This document shows, piece after piece, positions 9,281 to 18,465 of a stretch of DNA of 64,000 nucleotides. Under the pieces are notes generated by a model that was not told where the DNA came from, did not search any database, and saw only the letters and a program-made list of their open reading frames with translations. Position numbers and translations under genes: made by a program. Origin of the DNA: an uncultured Bacteroidales bacterium (lineage in GTDB: Bacteria > Bacteroidota > Bacteroidia > Bacteroidales > UBA932); contig ONXC01000008.1 in assembly GCA_900321715.1 (NCBI GenBank), forward strand, positions 81,677 through 145,676, read 5' to 3'. Numbering within the stretch: the first letter of the stretch is position 1; the number at the start of each line of letters is the position of its first letter.

Positions 9281-12010
9281 CTAGTTGGCTGTTTTGAGAA
9301 GGTTCCTGGAGAGGATGATGATGGACACCACGGAGGTTACGCCGGAGAGGGTCTTGGCGGCCACGGACTCAATGTCAACCTTGCTCTTGGGCTCTTCCAT
9401 CTTGCGGTTGTGGTCTTCAATCTTGTCCTGATCCATGCCAAGGGTGATCACACTGCCGGGCTCCACAACGGGAGTTGCACGGAAGATGAACTGCTTGGTA
9501 CCCTTGGCCTGGCCGTTGGGCAGAGTCACGGTTACGCTCTTGCGATCTGCGTATTTCTGATAACCGCCGGCGAAGTTCTTGATGTACCAGGCTGCGCGGT
9601 GACCGCCCTGATAGATGACGGTCTTGCTTTCATCGGTGAAATCTTCAGGGACATACTGGTTCATGCGGGTGCCAAGTGCACGGATTACCACGGTGTTCTC
9701 CTGACGCGAAACATTGACCACGTCTCCGTCCATGAGGATGGGATCCTGGTCGATCTTTCCCTTACGCCTATTCATGTCCGTAAGGTTCATGCCTATACGG
9801 CCCTGGTGACGGCCCTGGGTGCGGAATACGCTGGTGTAGGGATCTGCGTCGTCAAGGAGACCGCCTGCAAGCTCTATGATATGGGAAAGCTGGGTGCGGG
9901 AATCCTCAAGCACATAGACGCCGGGATACTTCACGCGGCCGCTCACCTCCACCGTGCGTCCGGTAGAGAAGTTGGGGGTCATACGCACAACAACGTGGTC
10001 ATAAGGCTGAAGCTGGAAGGAAGGATCCTTGACATTGTAATCTTCGTCCACCGAAAGGGTAATTACGTCGTAATCCACTTCTGCTGTCTCTGAGATATTC
10101 ACACGGAACACCTGGACCATGTCATAGGCAGCGCCAACCTCGAAGCCGCCGGCCATCATGATGAGGTCATGCACGGTGAGGTTGGGGTCATAGGTGACAC
10201 CGGTTGCGTTCTTGACGGCACCGGCGATACGCACCTCCCCTATGTTGGTGTAGGTGGTGTTGTCGTAGACGGTGAGCTGGTCTCCGGGCTGCAGGTATTT
10301 GTCCTTGTCCCCCTCAAGGGAAATACGGAGGTATTCCTTTTTGTCGGGGTTGGAGATATCCTTGCGGGTGATGTAAGCCACGGGGTAGACGCTGGGCTTG
10401 AGGCCGCCGGCAAGTTCAATTGCCTGGCCTATGGTCATGCGGTCATTGAGGCCGAATGCACGGGTGAAAGGCCTGCGGACCTGGCCGCTGACGGCGATGT
10501 TTTCAGTGTCGCGGTAATCGGCCTGTTCAAGTACGGAAACGCGGTCACGGGCCTGGAGGGTGAAGTCAGGGTTGCCATCCTCTCCGGGGAAAGGAACGGT
10601 GATAACCTCAACTGTTTCGTCGGGGTTGGTGCGCTCCACAATCACGTAGTCCTTCTTGACGGTGTAACGGGGCTCGGCTTTCTCGATGAGGGCCTTGAGG
10701 CTCTTGTTGGACTCATAGTCAAACCTGCCGCCGTAGTAGACGTCTCCGGAGATCTCAACGTAATTCTCCAGGGGACGGGCCGATGACTTGATCCTCACAA
10801 CGTCTCCGGGACGGAGGGAAACCTTCTTTCCGGACATTATCTCAGAGAGCTTGTATTCCTTGTAGCTGAGTTCACCGTTTTCCTGACGCTCAATCTGGAC
10901 GAATTCAGGATATGCGTTGTAGGCAAGACCGCCGGCAAGCTCAATGAGGTCCGTCAGGGTCTCATCCTCAACCATCTCATACTGCATGGGACGCTTCACG
11001 GCACCCTCGATGGAGACAATCTTCTGGGCCAGGGGCACAAAGAGGACGTCGTTGTTCTGGAGGTCATAGGGAAGGCCCACGGTGGGGTTGGTCATGTACT
11101 TGTAAAGGTCAAGGCTGTAGTTCTTGCCTGCGCGTGAGAGCTGGATGTTACGGACGGAACCGTTTGCGGTGGGACCGCCTGCAGCTGCAAGGGCGTTGAA
11201 CACGTTGTTGAGGGCGCTGATGGTGAAACCACCCTGTACGCCAACCTCACCGTAGATGCTCACGGAGAGGGTCCTGGCGGTAGAGATGGTAACGGCAATC
11301 TGGTCCGGGCGGAAGGAATAGTGCTGGGACAGCTTTGAGCGGATGGCAGCACGGCCCTGGGCCAGGGTAAGGCCCTTGAGGAAGATCTTGGAGGAGCCGG
11401 CGGGCTGGATGGAGCCATCTGCGGCTATCCTCTGGTGGATTTCCGTCTGGGAGGAGCCGAAGATTGAGATATGGACCTCATCTCCTTCTCCAAGGATGTA
11501 GGTATCCGGAGCCTGGGCGCCGTCAGTTGTGCGGAATACGTCCAGGGTCTTTCCGGTGAACATTGAATGGCCGTAGATATTGTTACCTTCAGTGGGAGAG
11601 ACATTGCTCTGGGAAAGGGTCTGCTCCAGGGCGCTCTCTGCGGCAGCCTCACCCATTGTTGTCTGGGGGGCATCTGCGGCTGCTACGGGAACAGCTACGG
11701 TTGCGCCTGAATCTGTGGTGGCAACCACGGTGTCTCCGCCTGCGGGGGCGGCCACAGCGGCGCCTGCACTGGCCTTCTGGGCCTGGAGTTCATCCAGGAT
11801 GGCCATCACGCGGCCCTGGTACTTGGGATACTCTGTGGGGGGAATGGCCTCGGGGTTGATGCCGTCCTGCAGAAGGCGGGCACGTACCTCAGCCTCAGTA
11901 AGACCACGCTTGTCAAGTTCTGCGCGGGCCATTGAAAGCATTGATGCGGACTGCGCCATGGCAATGACCGACACCGAAATCATAAGTAATGAGAGGAAAA
12001 ATCTCTTCAT
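9281..12010 (-). CDS. Polysaccharide export protein with SLBB repeats (Wza-like)
   Basis: 909 residues with a signal peptide ending AMAQS. An Ala-rich linker runs to about residue 160, a polysaccharide export domain starts at YILGEGDEVHISIFG (about 170), and six or so SLBB repeats follow. Each repeat has the pattern V-x-G-x-V-x-x-P-G-x-Y or F, for example VEVSGRVKYPGVYVLEDS. A hydrophobic segment lies near the C-terminus (TSVVSIIILSRNLL). It should form the outer-membrane export pore for capsule or exopolysaccharide. Unlike E. coli Wza there is no lipobox cysteine; the C-terminal helix may span the membrane instead. It is first in the minus-strand operon running down to 3319. Confidence 0.9.
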   Translation of the reverse strand: MKRFFLSLLMISVSVIAMAQSASMLSMARAELDKRGLTEAEVRARLLQDGINPEAIPPTEYPKYQGRVMAILDELQAQKASAGAAVAAPAGGDTVVATTDSGATVAVPVAAADAPQTTMGEAAAESALEQTLSQSNVSPTEGNNIYGHSMFTGKTLDVFRTTDGAQAPDTYILGEGDEVHISIFGSSQTEIHQRIAADGSIQPAGSSKIFLKGLTLAQGRAAIRSKLSQHYSFRPDQIAVTISTARTLSVSIYGEVGVQGGFTISALNNVFNALAAAGGPTANGSVRNIQLSRAGKNYSLDLYKYMTNPTVGLPYDLQNNDVLFVPLAQKIVSIEGAVKRPMQYEMVEDETLTDLIELAGGLAYNAYPEFVQIERQENGELSYKEYKLSEIMSGKKVSLRPGDVVRIKSSARPLENYVEISGDVYYGGRFDYESNKSLKALIEKAEPRYTVKKDYVIVERTNPDETVEVITVPFPGEDGNPDFTLQARDRVSVLEQADYRDTENIAVSGQVRRPFTRAFGLNDRMTIGQAIELAGGLKPSVYPVAYITRKDISNPDKKEYLRISLEGDKDKYLQPGDQLTVYDNTTYTNIGEVRIAGAVKNATGVTYDPNLTVHDLIMMAGGFEVGAAYDMVQVFRVNISETAEVDYDVITLSVDEDYNVKDPSFQLQPYDHVVVRMTPNFSTGRTVEVSGRVKYPGVYVLEDSRTQLSHIIELAGGLLDDADPYTSVFRTQGRHQGRIGMNLTDMNRRKGKIDQDPILMDGDVVNVSRQENTVVIRALGTRMNQYVPEDFTDESKTVIYQGGHRAAWYIKNFAGGYQKYADRKSVTVTLPNGQAKGTKQFIFRATPVVEPGSVITLGMDQDKIEDHNRKMEEPKSKVDIESVAAKTLSGVTSVVSIIILSRNLLKTAN

Positions 12011-12050
12011 AGCTATAGTTTTGTTAAAATTATTCCTGTATATAAGCCTA

Positions 12051-12058
12051 CAAATTTA
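12051..12058 (-). promoter_or_regulatory. -7 box of the export operon
   Basis: TAAATTTG on the minus strand, 40 bases before the ATG of the SLBB gene. No clear -33 element is present. Confidence 0.6.
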
Positions 12059-12108
12059 CAAAAATTAATTGAATATCTAAAGTGTGCTGCTATTTGGTAC
12101 AGAAAGTG

Positions 12109-12116
12109 TATATTTG
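12109..12116 (+). promoter_or_regulatory. -7 box before the secreted-protein gene at 12134
   Basis: TATATTTG on the plus strand ends 17 bases before the ATG at 12134. This box decides the start: the upstream GTG at 12119 would lie at or before the transcription start. Confidence 0.6.
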
Positions 12117-12133
12117 CAGTGGAATTTGACATT

Positions 12134-13111
12134 ATGAAAAAAGTACTTCTGAGCATCCTCGCAGCCCTTGTGTGCTGCAGCGCCTTCTCCCAGCAGATCC
12201 GCACAAACTACCGCAGCGGCGGTTTTACGCATATCTCCACGGATTATGAGGATATAAAACTGGCCGATATCCCCTCTGAGATGAGGGTGGAGCTTGTGGG
12301 CCTTCCTGACGGTTCATCCATGTACCTTCTGTACATAAACCTCATCCAGAAAGAAGCCGTAGTTACGCCCAAGGGCGTGAAGATGTCGGCCACCCTGCCC
12401 TCCGGAAAGTTTATCCGCCTGGACCAGATAGGCCAGGATTCCGCCACAAAGAGGCGCAGGGAAGACGGCCTGTTCGTGAACAGGCTCAAGTATGCCGCAG
12501 AGCCTGCCGATATTGAGAAAATGATACGTGGTGTCAAATCCATAGACCTTGTGACCGGCTGGAACCCGGACGACTACGTCCAGGCGTCATTTGACCAGGA
12601 CCAGTTTGCAAAGCTCCTCAAATCCCACTGCGAGGCCATCCTGAAGGCATCGGAATCCACCATCGAACTAACTGCCACCATAGCCAGCCGCACGGATAAC
12701 GCGGGCAGCATCCTCACCGCTTCAAATCCCGTGGTAGCACGCGGAAAGGAGATGGACTACAACGTAATCCTTTCCCATCTCTACTACAAGAATACCGGCA
12801 ATGAGGACCTTGACCTTGCGGTAGTTATCGGCACATCCGGAAAGCACCACATCCCCTATGACGCTCCTGTCAGGTTCACCCTCCTTGACGGGTCGGAGAT
12901 CTCCCTCATTCAGACAAGGGACGACTATAACTTCTTCTACGTCTATCCTTCCCTTCAGGATTTCTACAGGATGGCATACGTGGGGATAGGAGCCATATCA
13001 ATAGAATGCGAGGACGGCATCCTTCAGGATACCATCCCCGCATCAGGTGAAGATTTCACTGCCGCAATTTCCCAGCAGCTCAATCTGCTTCTTTCGGTGA
13101 GCCCGCGCTAG
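12134..13111 (+). CDS. Secreted protein of unknown function
   Basis: About 325 residues from the ATG, with a clear signal peptide (MKKVLLSILAALVCCSAFSQ). I chose this ATG over a GTG 15 bases upstream because the promoter leaves almost no room for the longer form. The mature protein is mixed alpha/beta with no motif I recognise. It is probably periplasmic. It is a single-gene unit, divergent from the export operon and convergent with the GH109 gene. The two convergent genes share the palindrome CTAG as their overlapping stop codons. Confidence 0.75.
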   Translation: MKKVLLSILAALVCCSAFSQQIRTNYRSGGFTHISTDYEDIKLADIPSEMRVELVGLPDGSSMYLLYINLIQKEAVVTPKGVKMSATLPSGKFIRLDQIGQDSATKRRREDGLFVNRLKYAAEPADIEKMIRGVKSIDLVTGWNPDDYVQASFDQDQFAKLLKSHCEAILKASESTIELTATIASRTDNAGSILTASNPVVARGKEMDYNVILSHLYYKNTGNEDLDLAVVIGTSGKHHIPYDAPVRFTLLDGSEISLIQTRDDYNFFYVYPSLQDFYRMAYVGIGAISIECEDGILQDTIPASGEDFTAAISQQLNLLLSVSPR

Positions 13112-14481
13112 TGCGCAAAGGCGTAGCTGAAGCCCTGGATCTTGTCCCAGTCTCCGCGTGTGAAGTCAGGAATCTCCACGGGAACGCAGCCGTTCTCTAT
13201 TGAGATCCTGGAGAGTTCCGTCACGCAGCACCATTCGGCAAGGTCATACACGTCCATATCCAGCGGCAGGCCGTTGTTCAGGCAGTACACAAGGCGGTAG
13301 TCCATGATGAAGTCCATGCCGCCGTGGCCGCCCACTTCCTTTGCCAGAGCCTCAAGCTCAGGGGTGAGGATGGGGTTGCGGTACTTGGCCATAAGTTCCT
13401 CCAGCTCATCTCCTTCGTAGACTTTCTCAAACTCAAGGTCTTCGTAGTCCACTTCTCCGGTGGCTTCCGTCCTCAGGCATACCTGGCCCACGGGATACTT
13501 GGCGGCATAGCCGTCAGTGCCCACAAGCTGGTACATGCGGTCATACGGGCGGGGAGTCATTACGTCGTGCTCAATGAGGATGCTCTTGCCCTTTGCGGTA
13601 CGGATCATGGTCATGGTCTCATCACCGTTCTGGAAATCAGTGCAGGGCTTGCCGGTGCGTTTCTCAACAAGCTTGGGGCCGTTGAAAGCGTCCGTATCCA
13701 TAGCCACAAGGGTGGTGAGGCGGTCTCCGCGGTGGATATTGAGGGCCTGGCATACGGGGCCGAATCCGTGGGTGGGATAGAGGTCTCCCCTGTACTTCTG
13801 GTTGAAATCCAGGCGCCAGTTGTGCCAGTATTTGTCCCAGTAGGGATCAAGGTTGTGGTGGTAGGAGCCTTCCACGTGGATGATGTCACCAAACACACCC
13901 TGCTGTGCCATTGTGAGGGCTGTGAGCTCAAAGAAGTCGTAGCAGCAGTTCTCAAGGATCATGCAGTGCTTGCGGGTGCGCTCAGATGTGTTCACAAGGT
14001 CCCAGCAGGCCTCAAGGGTTTCTGCGGAAGGGACTTCAAGGGCAACGTGCTTTCCGTGCTCCATTGCATAGAGGGCCACGGGAACGTGGTGTACCCAGTC
14101 TGTGCAGATGTACACAAGGTCCACGTCAGGGTCTTCACAGAGCTGCTTGTAAACCTCTTCATCGCCGGCATATACCTTGGCGGTCATTCCGCGGCTTTCA
14201 AGGACCTTGAGGTTCTTTTCTGCCCTGTCCGGCTCTACGTCGCAGATGGCTGCCACGTGGCTTCCGGGAACAAAGGAAAGACGATGCACGGCACCGCTGC
14301 CGCGGTCTCCGAGGCCAACTACGCCGATACCTACATCGGCAATGGGCTCAGCGGCAAACTGAAGCATGGTTTCCTGACCCGCAGGACGGGCGGGGACGGG
14401 AGTCTTGATAATCTTTGCAGACTGGCTGCAGGAAACGGCGGCAAGGATTGCAGCCGTCAAGATGATGGCTCTTAGTTTCAT
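13108..14481 (-). CDS. Lipoprotein GH109-type Gfo/Idh/MocA glycosidase
   Basis: 457 residues. The N-terminus is a lipoprotein signal (LAAVSC, Cys18). A Rossmann NAD-binding motif follows (VVGLGDRGSG, about 54-63), then the family signatures YWDKYWHNW, YPTHGFGPV and HGGMDFIMDYRL. These match glycoside hydrolase family 109, whose characterised members are NAD-dependent alpha-N-acetylgalactosaminidases. The lipid anchor places it in the periplasm or on the surface. Its start overlaps the stop of the upstream kinase gene (ATGA), so release of a sugar and its phosphorylation appear coupled. Family members vary, so GalNAc specificity is an inference. Confidence 0.85.
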   Translation of the reverse strand: MKLRAIILTAAILAAVSCSQSAKIIKTPVPARPAGQETMLQFAAEPIADVGIGVVGLGDRGSGAVHRLSFVPGSHVAAICDVEPDRAEKNLKVLESRGMTAKVYAGDEEVYKQLCEDPDVDLVYICTDWVHHVPVALYAMEHGKHVALEVPSAETLEACWDLVNTSERTRKHCMILENCCYDFFELTALTMAQQGVFGDIIHVEGSYHHNLDPYWDKYWHNWRLDFNQKYRGDLYPTHGFGPVCQALNIHRGDRLTTLVAMDTDAFNGPKLVEKRTGKPCTDFQNGDETMTMIRTAKGKSILIEHDVMTPRPYDRMYQLVGTDGYAAKYPVGQVCLRTEATGEVDYEDLEFEKVYEGDELEELMAKYRNPILTPELEALAKEVGGHGGMDFIMDYRLVYCLNNGLPLDMDVYDLAEWCCVTELSRISIENGCVPVEIPDFTRGDWDKIQGFSYAFAH

Positions 14482-15530
14482 ATCTTTTCAATAAATTCTT
14501 TCATCTGAGGGACCTTTGCCATGGCGGCATGGAACAGGGCAACCTGGTTGCGGGTGCGCACAAGGTTGTGCTCCGGGTATTTGATCTTGTAGTAGGTGTC
14601 TCCGTTGATGTAATCGGCAAAGAAACGCACGGCCTGCATATAGGGGAACAGGCATGCGGCGTAAGGGAGGTTCTCCTTTTCAATGGGGGTGAGGAACACG
14701 TTTGCGCTCTCAAGATAGCCTTTTGCAAAGGCCTCGAAGATGTCCATCCTGAAGTCCACCTTCTCTACCTCCGGGCTGTCTTCGGCAACGGTGTTTGCGG
14801 CGGTGCGGAGGAAGTCTCCGAAGTCACTGAACACGAAGCTTGGCATGAGGGTGTCAAGGTCTATGACGCAGAGGATGTTGCCGTTCTTGTCAAAGAGCAT
14901 GTTGTTCACCTTTGTGTCGCAGTGGCAGATTCGCTTGGGAAGCTTGCCTTCACGGTAAAGGCGCTCGGCCTTGCACATCTCCTCCTCATAGGGCAGGAGG
15001 TCCTCAAGGATGGCCTTTACCTCCGGTTCTGCCATACGGCCTGATTTATTGGCCTTTACAGCCTCATGGAGCTGGCGGGCGCGGAGTTCCATGTTGTGGA
15101 AATCCGGGATGGTCTCTCCAAGGGTGTCGGGGATATCGGAGAGCATGGCCTCAAAGGCGCCGAATGCCTTTCCGGCATAGTATGAATACTCAGGATTGAC
15201 AGTCTCGAACGTGAGGGCGTTCTTGATGAAGATGGATACGCGCCAGTATTCCTTTCCGTCTGTCCAGTAGGTTTTGCCGGTTTCCTTGCAGGGGATGAAG
15301 GTGAGGGACATCTGGCCCTTGCGGCGGATATGTGCCGTGGCGCAGTCGATATTGTGCTGAAGCAGTTCAACGTCCTGGAAAATGGCGTTGTTGATTCTCT
15401 GGAGGACGTAATCATCCGGACCGTCGGTCTTCACCAGAAGGGTGTCGTTGATAAGACCGTTTCCAAGGGGTTTAATCTCCTTTACATTGCCTTTTATGGC
15501 AAAGAGTTTTACAATTTCAAGTGGTTCCAT
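14478..15530 (-). CDS. Sugar 1-kinase of the APH/NahK type
   Basis: 350 residues of the phosphotransferase (APH) fold. The catalytic loop HCDTKVNNMLFD near residue 201 gives the H-x-D-x4-N pattern, followed by the metal-binding DLDTL near 222; the N-terminal lobe has GNGLINDTLLV. The closest described function I know for this type is N-acetylhexosamine 1-kinase, which phosphorylates GalNAc or GlcNAc at C1. Translational overlap with a GH109 gene supports GalNAc as substrate. It is cytoplasmic with no signal. It is first of a two-gene operon with its own promoter 24 bases upstream. Confidence 0.8.
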   Translation of the reverse strand: MEPLEIVKLFAIKGNVKEIKPLGNGLINDTLLVKTDGPDDYVLQRINNAIFQDVELLQHNIDCATAHIRRKGQMSLTFIPCKETGKTYWTDGKEYWRVSIFIKNALTFETVNPEYSYYAGKAFGAFEAMLSDIPDTLGETIPDFHNMELRARQLHEAVKANKSGRMAEPEVKAILEDLLPYEEEMCKAERLYREGKLPKRICHCDTKVNNMLFDKNGNILCVIDLDTLMPSFVFSDFGDFLRTAANTVAEDSPEVEKVDFRMDIFEAFAKGYLESANVFLTPIEKENLPYAACLFPYMQAVRFFADYINGDTYYKIKYPEHNLVRTRNQVALFHAAMAKVPQMKEFIEKI

Positions 15531-15553
15531 CTGAATGAATAGTGTTATCTATG

Positions 15554-15561
15554 CAAAGTTA
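15554..15561 (-). promoter_or_regulatory. -7 box of the kinase-GH109 operon
   Basis: TAACTTTG on the minus strand, 23 bases before the kinase ATG. The -33 element is weak. Confidence 0.65.
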
Positions 15562-15633
15562 GTGTTTTTTTGCATACGAAACACCCCCTGTTTCGAAAAA
15601 CGTTTCAAAGGGTTTCGGAGTGACGCAGAACAA

Positions 15634-15659
15634 TAAAAAAAGCCGCCCGGGAAGGCGGC
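15634..15659 (-). terminator. Terminator of tRNA-Arg
   Basis: GCCGCC and GGCGGC form a GC-rich stem directly downstream of the tRNA on the minus strand, followed by a run of seven T. Confidence 0.85.
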
Positions 15660-15664
15660 CAGTG

Positions 15665-15738
15665 TGATTCCGACGCGATTCGAACGCGTGACCCACAGCT
15701 TAGAAGGCTGTTGCTCTATCCAGCTGAGCTACGGAACC
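15665..15738 (-). tRNA. tRNA-Arg (anticodon TCT)
   Basis: Read on the minus strand: acceptor GGTTCCG pairs with CGGAATC, the D arm holds TAGCTCAGCTGGATAGAGC, the anticodon stem ACAGC/GCTGT encloses loop CTTCTAA (anticodon TCT), and the T arm holds CGTTCGAATCGCG. The discriminator is A and no CCA is encoded. It has its own promoter and terminator. Confidence 0.97.
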
Positions 15739-15754
15739 ATCCTCAATGGGACTG

Positions 15755-15785
15755 CAAAGTTAGTTATTTTTCCGCTAATTGCAAA
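15755..15785 (-). promoter_or_regulatory. Promoter of tRNA-Arg
   Basis: On the minus strand TTTG (15782-15785) and TAACTTTG (15755-15762) are 19 bases apart, the same architecture and -7 octamer as the tRNA-Val promoter. Confidence 0.85.
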
Positions 15786-15797
15786 CGTAGAGGGCCT

Positions 15798-17171
15798 CTA
15801 CTGCACAAAGCTTGCGAAGTAGCCGGCGAAGAATACGTTGGTTATGAGATAGCCGATGATGGTGGAGACAAATACGCATATTAGTCCCGGCATCATGAAG
15901 CTGTGGTTCAGGAGGTATTTGCCGATAACCGTGGTACCGGAGCGGTCGAAGTTCACGGTGGCGATATCGGACGGATAGTTGGGGATGAAGAAGTAACCGT
16001 ACACGCTGGGAAGGACGCCAAGGAGCACGGGGCCGGCGATTCCAAGCTCATAGGCCAGGGGCAGCATGGCCACAACCACGGCGCCCTGGGAGTTGATGAG
16101 AACGGATACCAGGAAGAACACGAACGCTATGCTCCAGGGGTAGTTTGTGACAAGGCCCGTGAGCATCTCCTTCATCTGGTCCATGTAGTTTCCAAAGTAG
16201 GTATCGGCCAGCCAGGCAATGCCGTAGATTGCCACAACGGCAACCATTCCGGACTGCCACACGGCTCCTGCAACGGCTTTTTTGGGCTGGGCCTTGCAGA
16301 AGATGATGTTGGCTGCTGCGGCCGTGAGCATGATTATCTGGATGCAGATGTTCATCTTGGGAAGGTTGATGGTCTTGGCTAGCGAGACTCCGTCAATCTT
16401 TATCATCTGGCAGAATGCGAATCCCACAATCACAAGGAGGGCGCCAAGGAACACGAATACAGATGCCTTTGCCTCTTTGGTGATTTCCTTGTCAAGGGTG
16501 GTGGCGCTGTGGCCGTACATGTACTGGTACATCTCGGGATCGGCCTTACGGGCAAGGAAGTCAGGGTCCTTGTCAAGGTCCTTACCTCTCTTGTAGGATG
16601 CCGCGGCGGCGCACATGAGGCCGCACACGCATGCCGGAATTGTAACCATCAGGACCTGGGGGATGCTCACCATGTAGCCGTTGGCGTTTGAAATTGTAAC
16701 AAATGCCACCACGGCGGCCGCAATGGGAGAGCAGGTGATACCCACCTGGGAGGCAACGGATGCCACGCCGCAGGGACGCTCAGGGCGGATATTCTTCTTG
16801 AGGGCAATGTCACAGATGATGGGCATGATGGTATAAACCACGTGGCCTGTACCAACCAGGACGGTAAGGAAGAAAGTCACAAGAGGACCCAGGAAAGTGA
16901 TGTGCTGGGGGTTTTTGCGCAGCATTCTCTCTGCAATCTGGATCATCCAGTCCATACCTCCGGATGCCTGCAGGGTGCCGGCGCAGGTTACGGCCGCGAT
17001 GATGATATAGATAACGTCCGTGGGGGGCGTGCCGGGTTTGAGGCCAAAGCCGAATACAAGGATAGCAAGGCCGATACCGCTGATTGCTCCAAGGGCCAGT
17101 GACCCGTAGCGGGAGCCCACGTACAGTGCTGCCAGAACGATGAGCAGCTCGATGATCATAGTGAAAGTCAT
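15798..17171 (-). CDS. dcuB: Anaerobic C4-dicarboxylate transporter (DcuA/DcuB family)
   Basis: About 457 residues of a polytopic inner-membrane protein close in pattern to E. coli DcuB: LKPGTPPTDVIYIII, TLQASGGMDWMIQIAERMLRKNP, GTGHVVYTIMPI and NIRPERP. It exchanges fumarate, malate or aspartate for succinate during anaerobic growth, which suits a fumarate-respiring Bacteroidales. A longer reading to 17393 exists but would be antisense to the GH109 gene; I chose the ATG at 17171 (a second one at 17159 gives MIIELLIVLAALY and is equally typical). It is a single-gene unit. DcuA versus DcuB cannot be separated with certainty. Confidence 0.88.
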   Translation of the reverse strand: MTFTMIIELLIVLAALYVGSRYGSLALGAISGIGLAILVFGFGLKPGTPPTDVIYIIIAAVTCAGTLQASGGMDWMIQIAERMLRKNPQHITFLGPLVTFFLTVLVGTGHVVYTIMPIICDIALKKNIRPERPCGVASVASQVGITCSPIAAAVVAFVTISNANGYMVSIPQVLMVTIPACVCGLMCAAAASYKRGKDLDKDPDFLARKADPEMYQYMYGHSATTLDKEITKEAKASVFVFLGALLVIVGFAFCQMIKIDGVSLAKTINLPKMNICIQIIMLTAAAANIIFCKAQPKKAVAGAVWQSGMVAVVAIYGIAWLADTYFGNYMDQMKEMLTGLVTNYPWSIAFVFFLVSVLINSQGAVVVAMLPLAYELGIAGPVLLGVLPSVYGYFFIPNYPSDIATVNFDRSGTTVIGKYLLNHSFMMPGLICVFVSTIIGYLITNVFFAGYFASFVQ

Positions 17172-17271
17172 AGTGCCAATGTGGTTTGGGACTGCTAATA
17201 TACAAAAAAACGGTGACAATCGTTGCAGGCGCACGCTTGCTATTGTGATTAATTTTTCTGAACTTCGCATT

Positions 17272-18465
17272 ATGGATTCTTCTGTACTGCGTCTTGCACG
17301 TAAGCCCATAGAGAATGTGCGTGTGGGCTTTATCGGCCTTGGGATGAGAGGTCCCGGCGCCGTGGAGCGTTTCATTTCCCTGGAACATGCCACGGTAGCG
17401 GCGCTATGTGACCTGTATCCCGGTCCCGTGGCGGACTCTCAGAAAATACTGGCCGATAAAGGCTGTGCTCCTGCAAAGGAGTTCACGGGCCCGGATGGCT
17501 GGAAGCGCCTCTGTGAGCTCCCGGACCTTGACCTTGTGTACGTGGCGGCCCCCTGGCAGCTTCACGCCGCAATGGGCATCTACGCCATGGAATGCGGCAA
17601 GAACGTGGCCCTGGAGGTTCCTGCGGCAACCACCGTGGAGGAATGCTGGGCGCTTGTAGATACGGCAGAGCGCACGCGCATGCACTGCATGATGCTGGAG
17701 AACAGCTGCTACGATTCCTTTGAAATGACCTGCCTCAGGATGGCCCGTGAGGGCGTTTTTGGAGATATCGTCCACGTTGAGGGCGGGTACTGCCACAACC
17801 TCTCCACCTACTGGGACAAATACCGCGACGACTGGAGCATGCGCTTCAGCGCAGAGCACCACGGAGACGTCTATCCAACTCATGGTATCGGCCCGCTTTG
17901 CCAGCTTCTTGACATCCACCGCGGGGACAAACTCTCATATCTTGTGTCCATGGATTCGGCGGCAATTGCCGGCCAGGCGGCAGCAGATTCCCGTTATGGC
18001 GCCGGAAATGTTTCATTTTCTAACGGAGACATCACATCCACCCTCATCCGCACCACACGCGGCCGCAGCATCCTGCTTCAGCACTCGGTGATGACACCCC
18101 AGCCCTACAGCCGCCTGTACCGCATCTACGGCACCCGCGGCTTTGCCAACAAATACCCCGCTCCGGGCTTTGTCTTCGATGAAGGGAAGGAGTATATGCC
18201 TCAGGAGGAAGTATCGGCCCTTATGGCACGCTACAAGCATCCCGTATGGCAGGAGCTTGAGCAAAAGGCCCTCACCGTTGGCGGCCACAACGGCATAGAC
18301 TACATCATGGACTACCGCCTGGTGGAATGCCTCCACAAGGGTCTCCCGCTGGATATGGACGTGTATGATGCGGCCGAATGGAGCAGTATCGTGGAGCTCT
18401 CAGAGCAGTCCATCCTTGGCGGCTCCATCCCCGTCCAGATCCCGGATTTCACAAGGGGCCGATAA
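17272..18465 (+). CDS. Cytoplasmic GH109-type Gfo/Idh/MocA protein
   Basis: 397 residues from MDSSVLRLARK; the frame is open further upstream but that part overlaps the divergent transporter gene. It has the NAD motif VGFIGLGMRGPGAV and the GH109-like blocks VEGGYCHNLS, YWDKYRDDW, YPTHGIGP and GGHNGIDYIMDYRLVE. It is a paralogue of the lipoprotein at 13108 but lacks any signal peptide, so it acts in the cytoplasm. A likely job is NAD-dependent cleavage of imported alpha-GalNAc-containing sugars; a plain dehydrogenase role cannot be excluded. It is a single-gene unit, divergent from dcuB. Confidence 0.83.
   Translation: MDSSVLRLARKPIENVRVGFIGLGMRGPGAVERFISLEHATVAALCDLYPGPVADSQKILADKGCAPAKEFTGPDGWKRLCELPDLDLVYVAAPWQLHAAMGIYAMECGKNVALEVPAATTVEECWALVDTAERTRMHCMMLENSCYDSFEMTCLRMAREGVFGDIVHVEGGYCHNLSTYWDKYRDDWSMRFSAEHHGDVYPTHGIGPLCQLLDIHRGDKLSYLVSMDSAAIAGQAAADSRYGAGNVSFSNGDITSTLIRTTRGRSILLQHSVMTPQPYSRLYRIYGTRGFANKYPAPGFVFDEGKEYMPQEEVSALMARYKHPVWQELEQKALTVGGHNGIDYIMDYRLVECLHKGLPLDMDVYDAAEWSSIVELSEQSILGGSIPVQIPDFTRGR

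Noticed and set aside
9410-10786. Open frames antisense to the SLBB export gene
   Set aside because: They are long only because of the GC-rich codon pattern of the real gene; no start signals or domains.
17140-17271. Earlier start for the second GH109 gene
   Set aside because: It would overlap the divergent transporter start, and family homology begins at MDSSVLRLARK.
17172-17393. Longer N-terminus of the C4-dicarboxylate transporter
   Set aside because: This part is antisense to the GH109 gene and has no Dcu-like sequence; family similarity starts at MIIELL.
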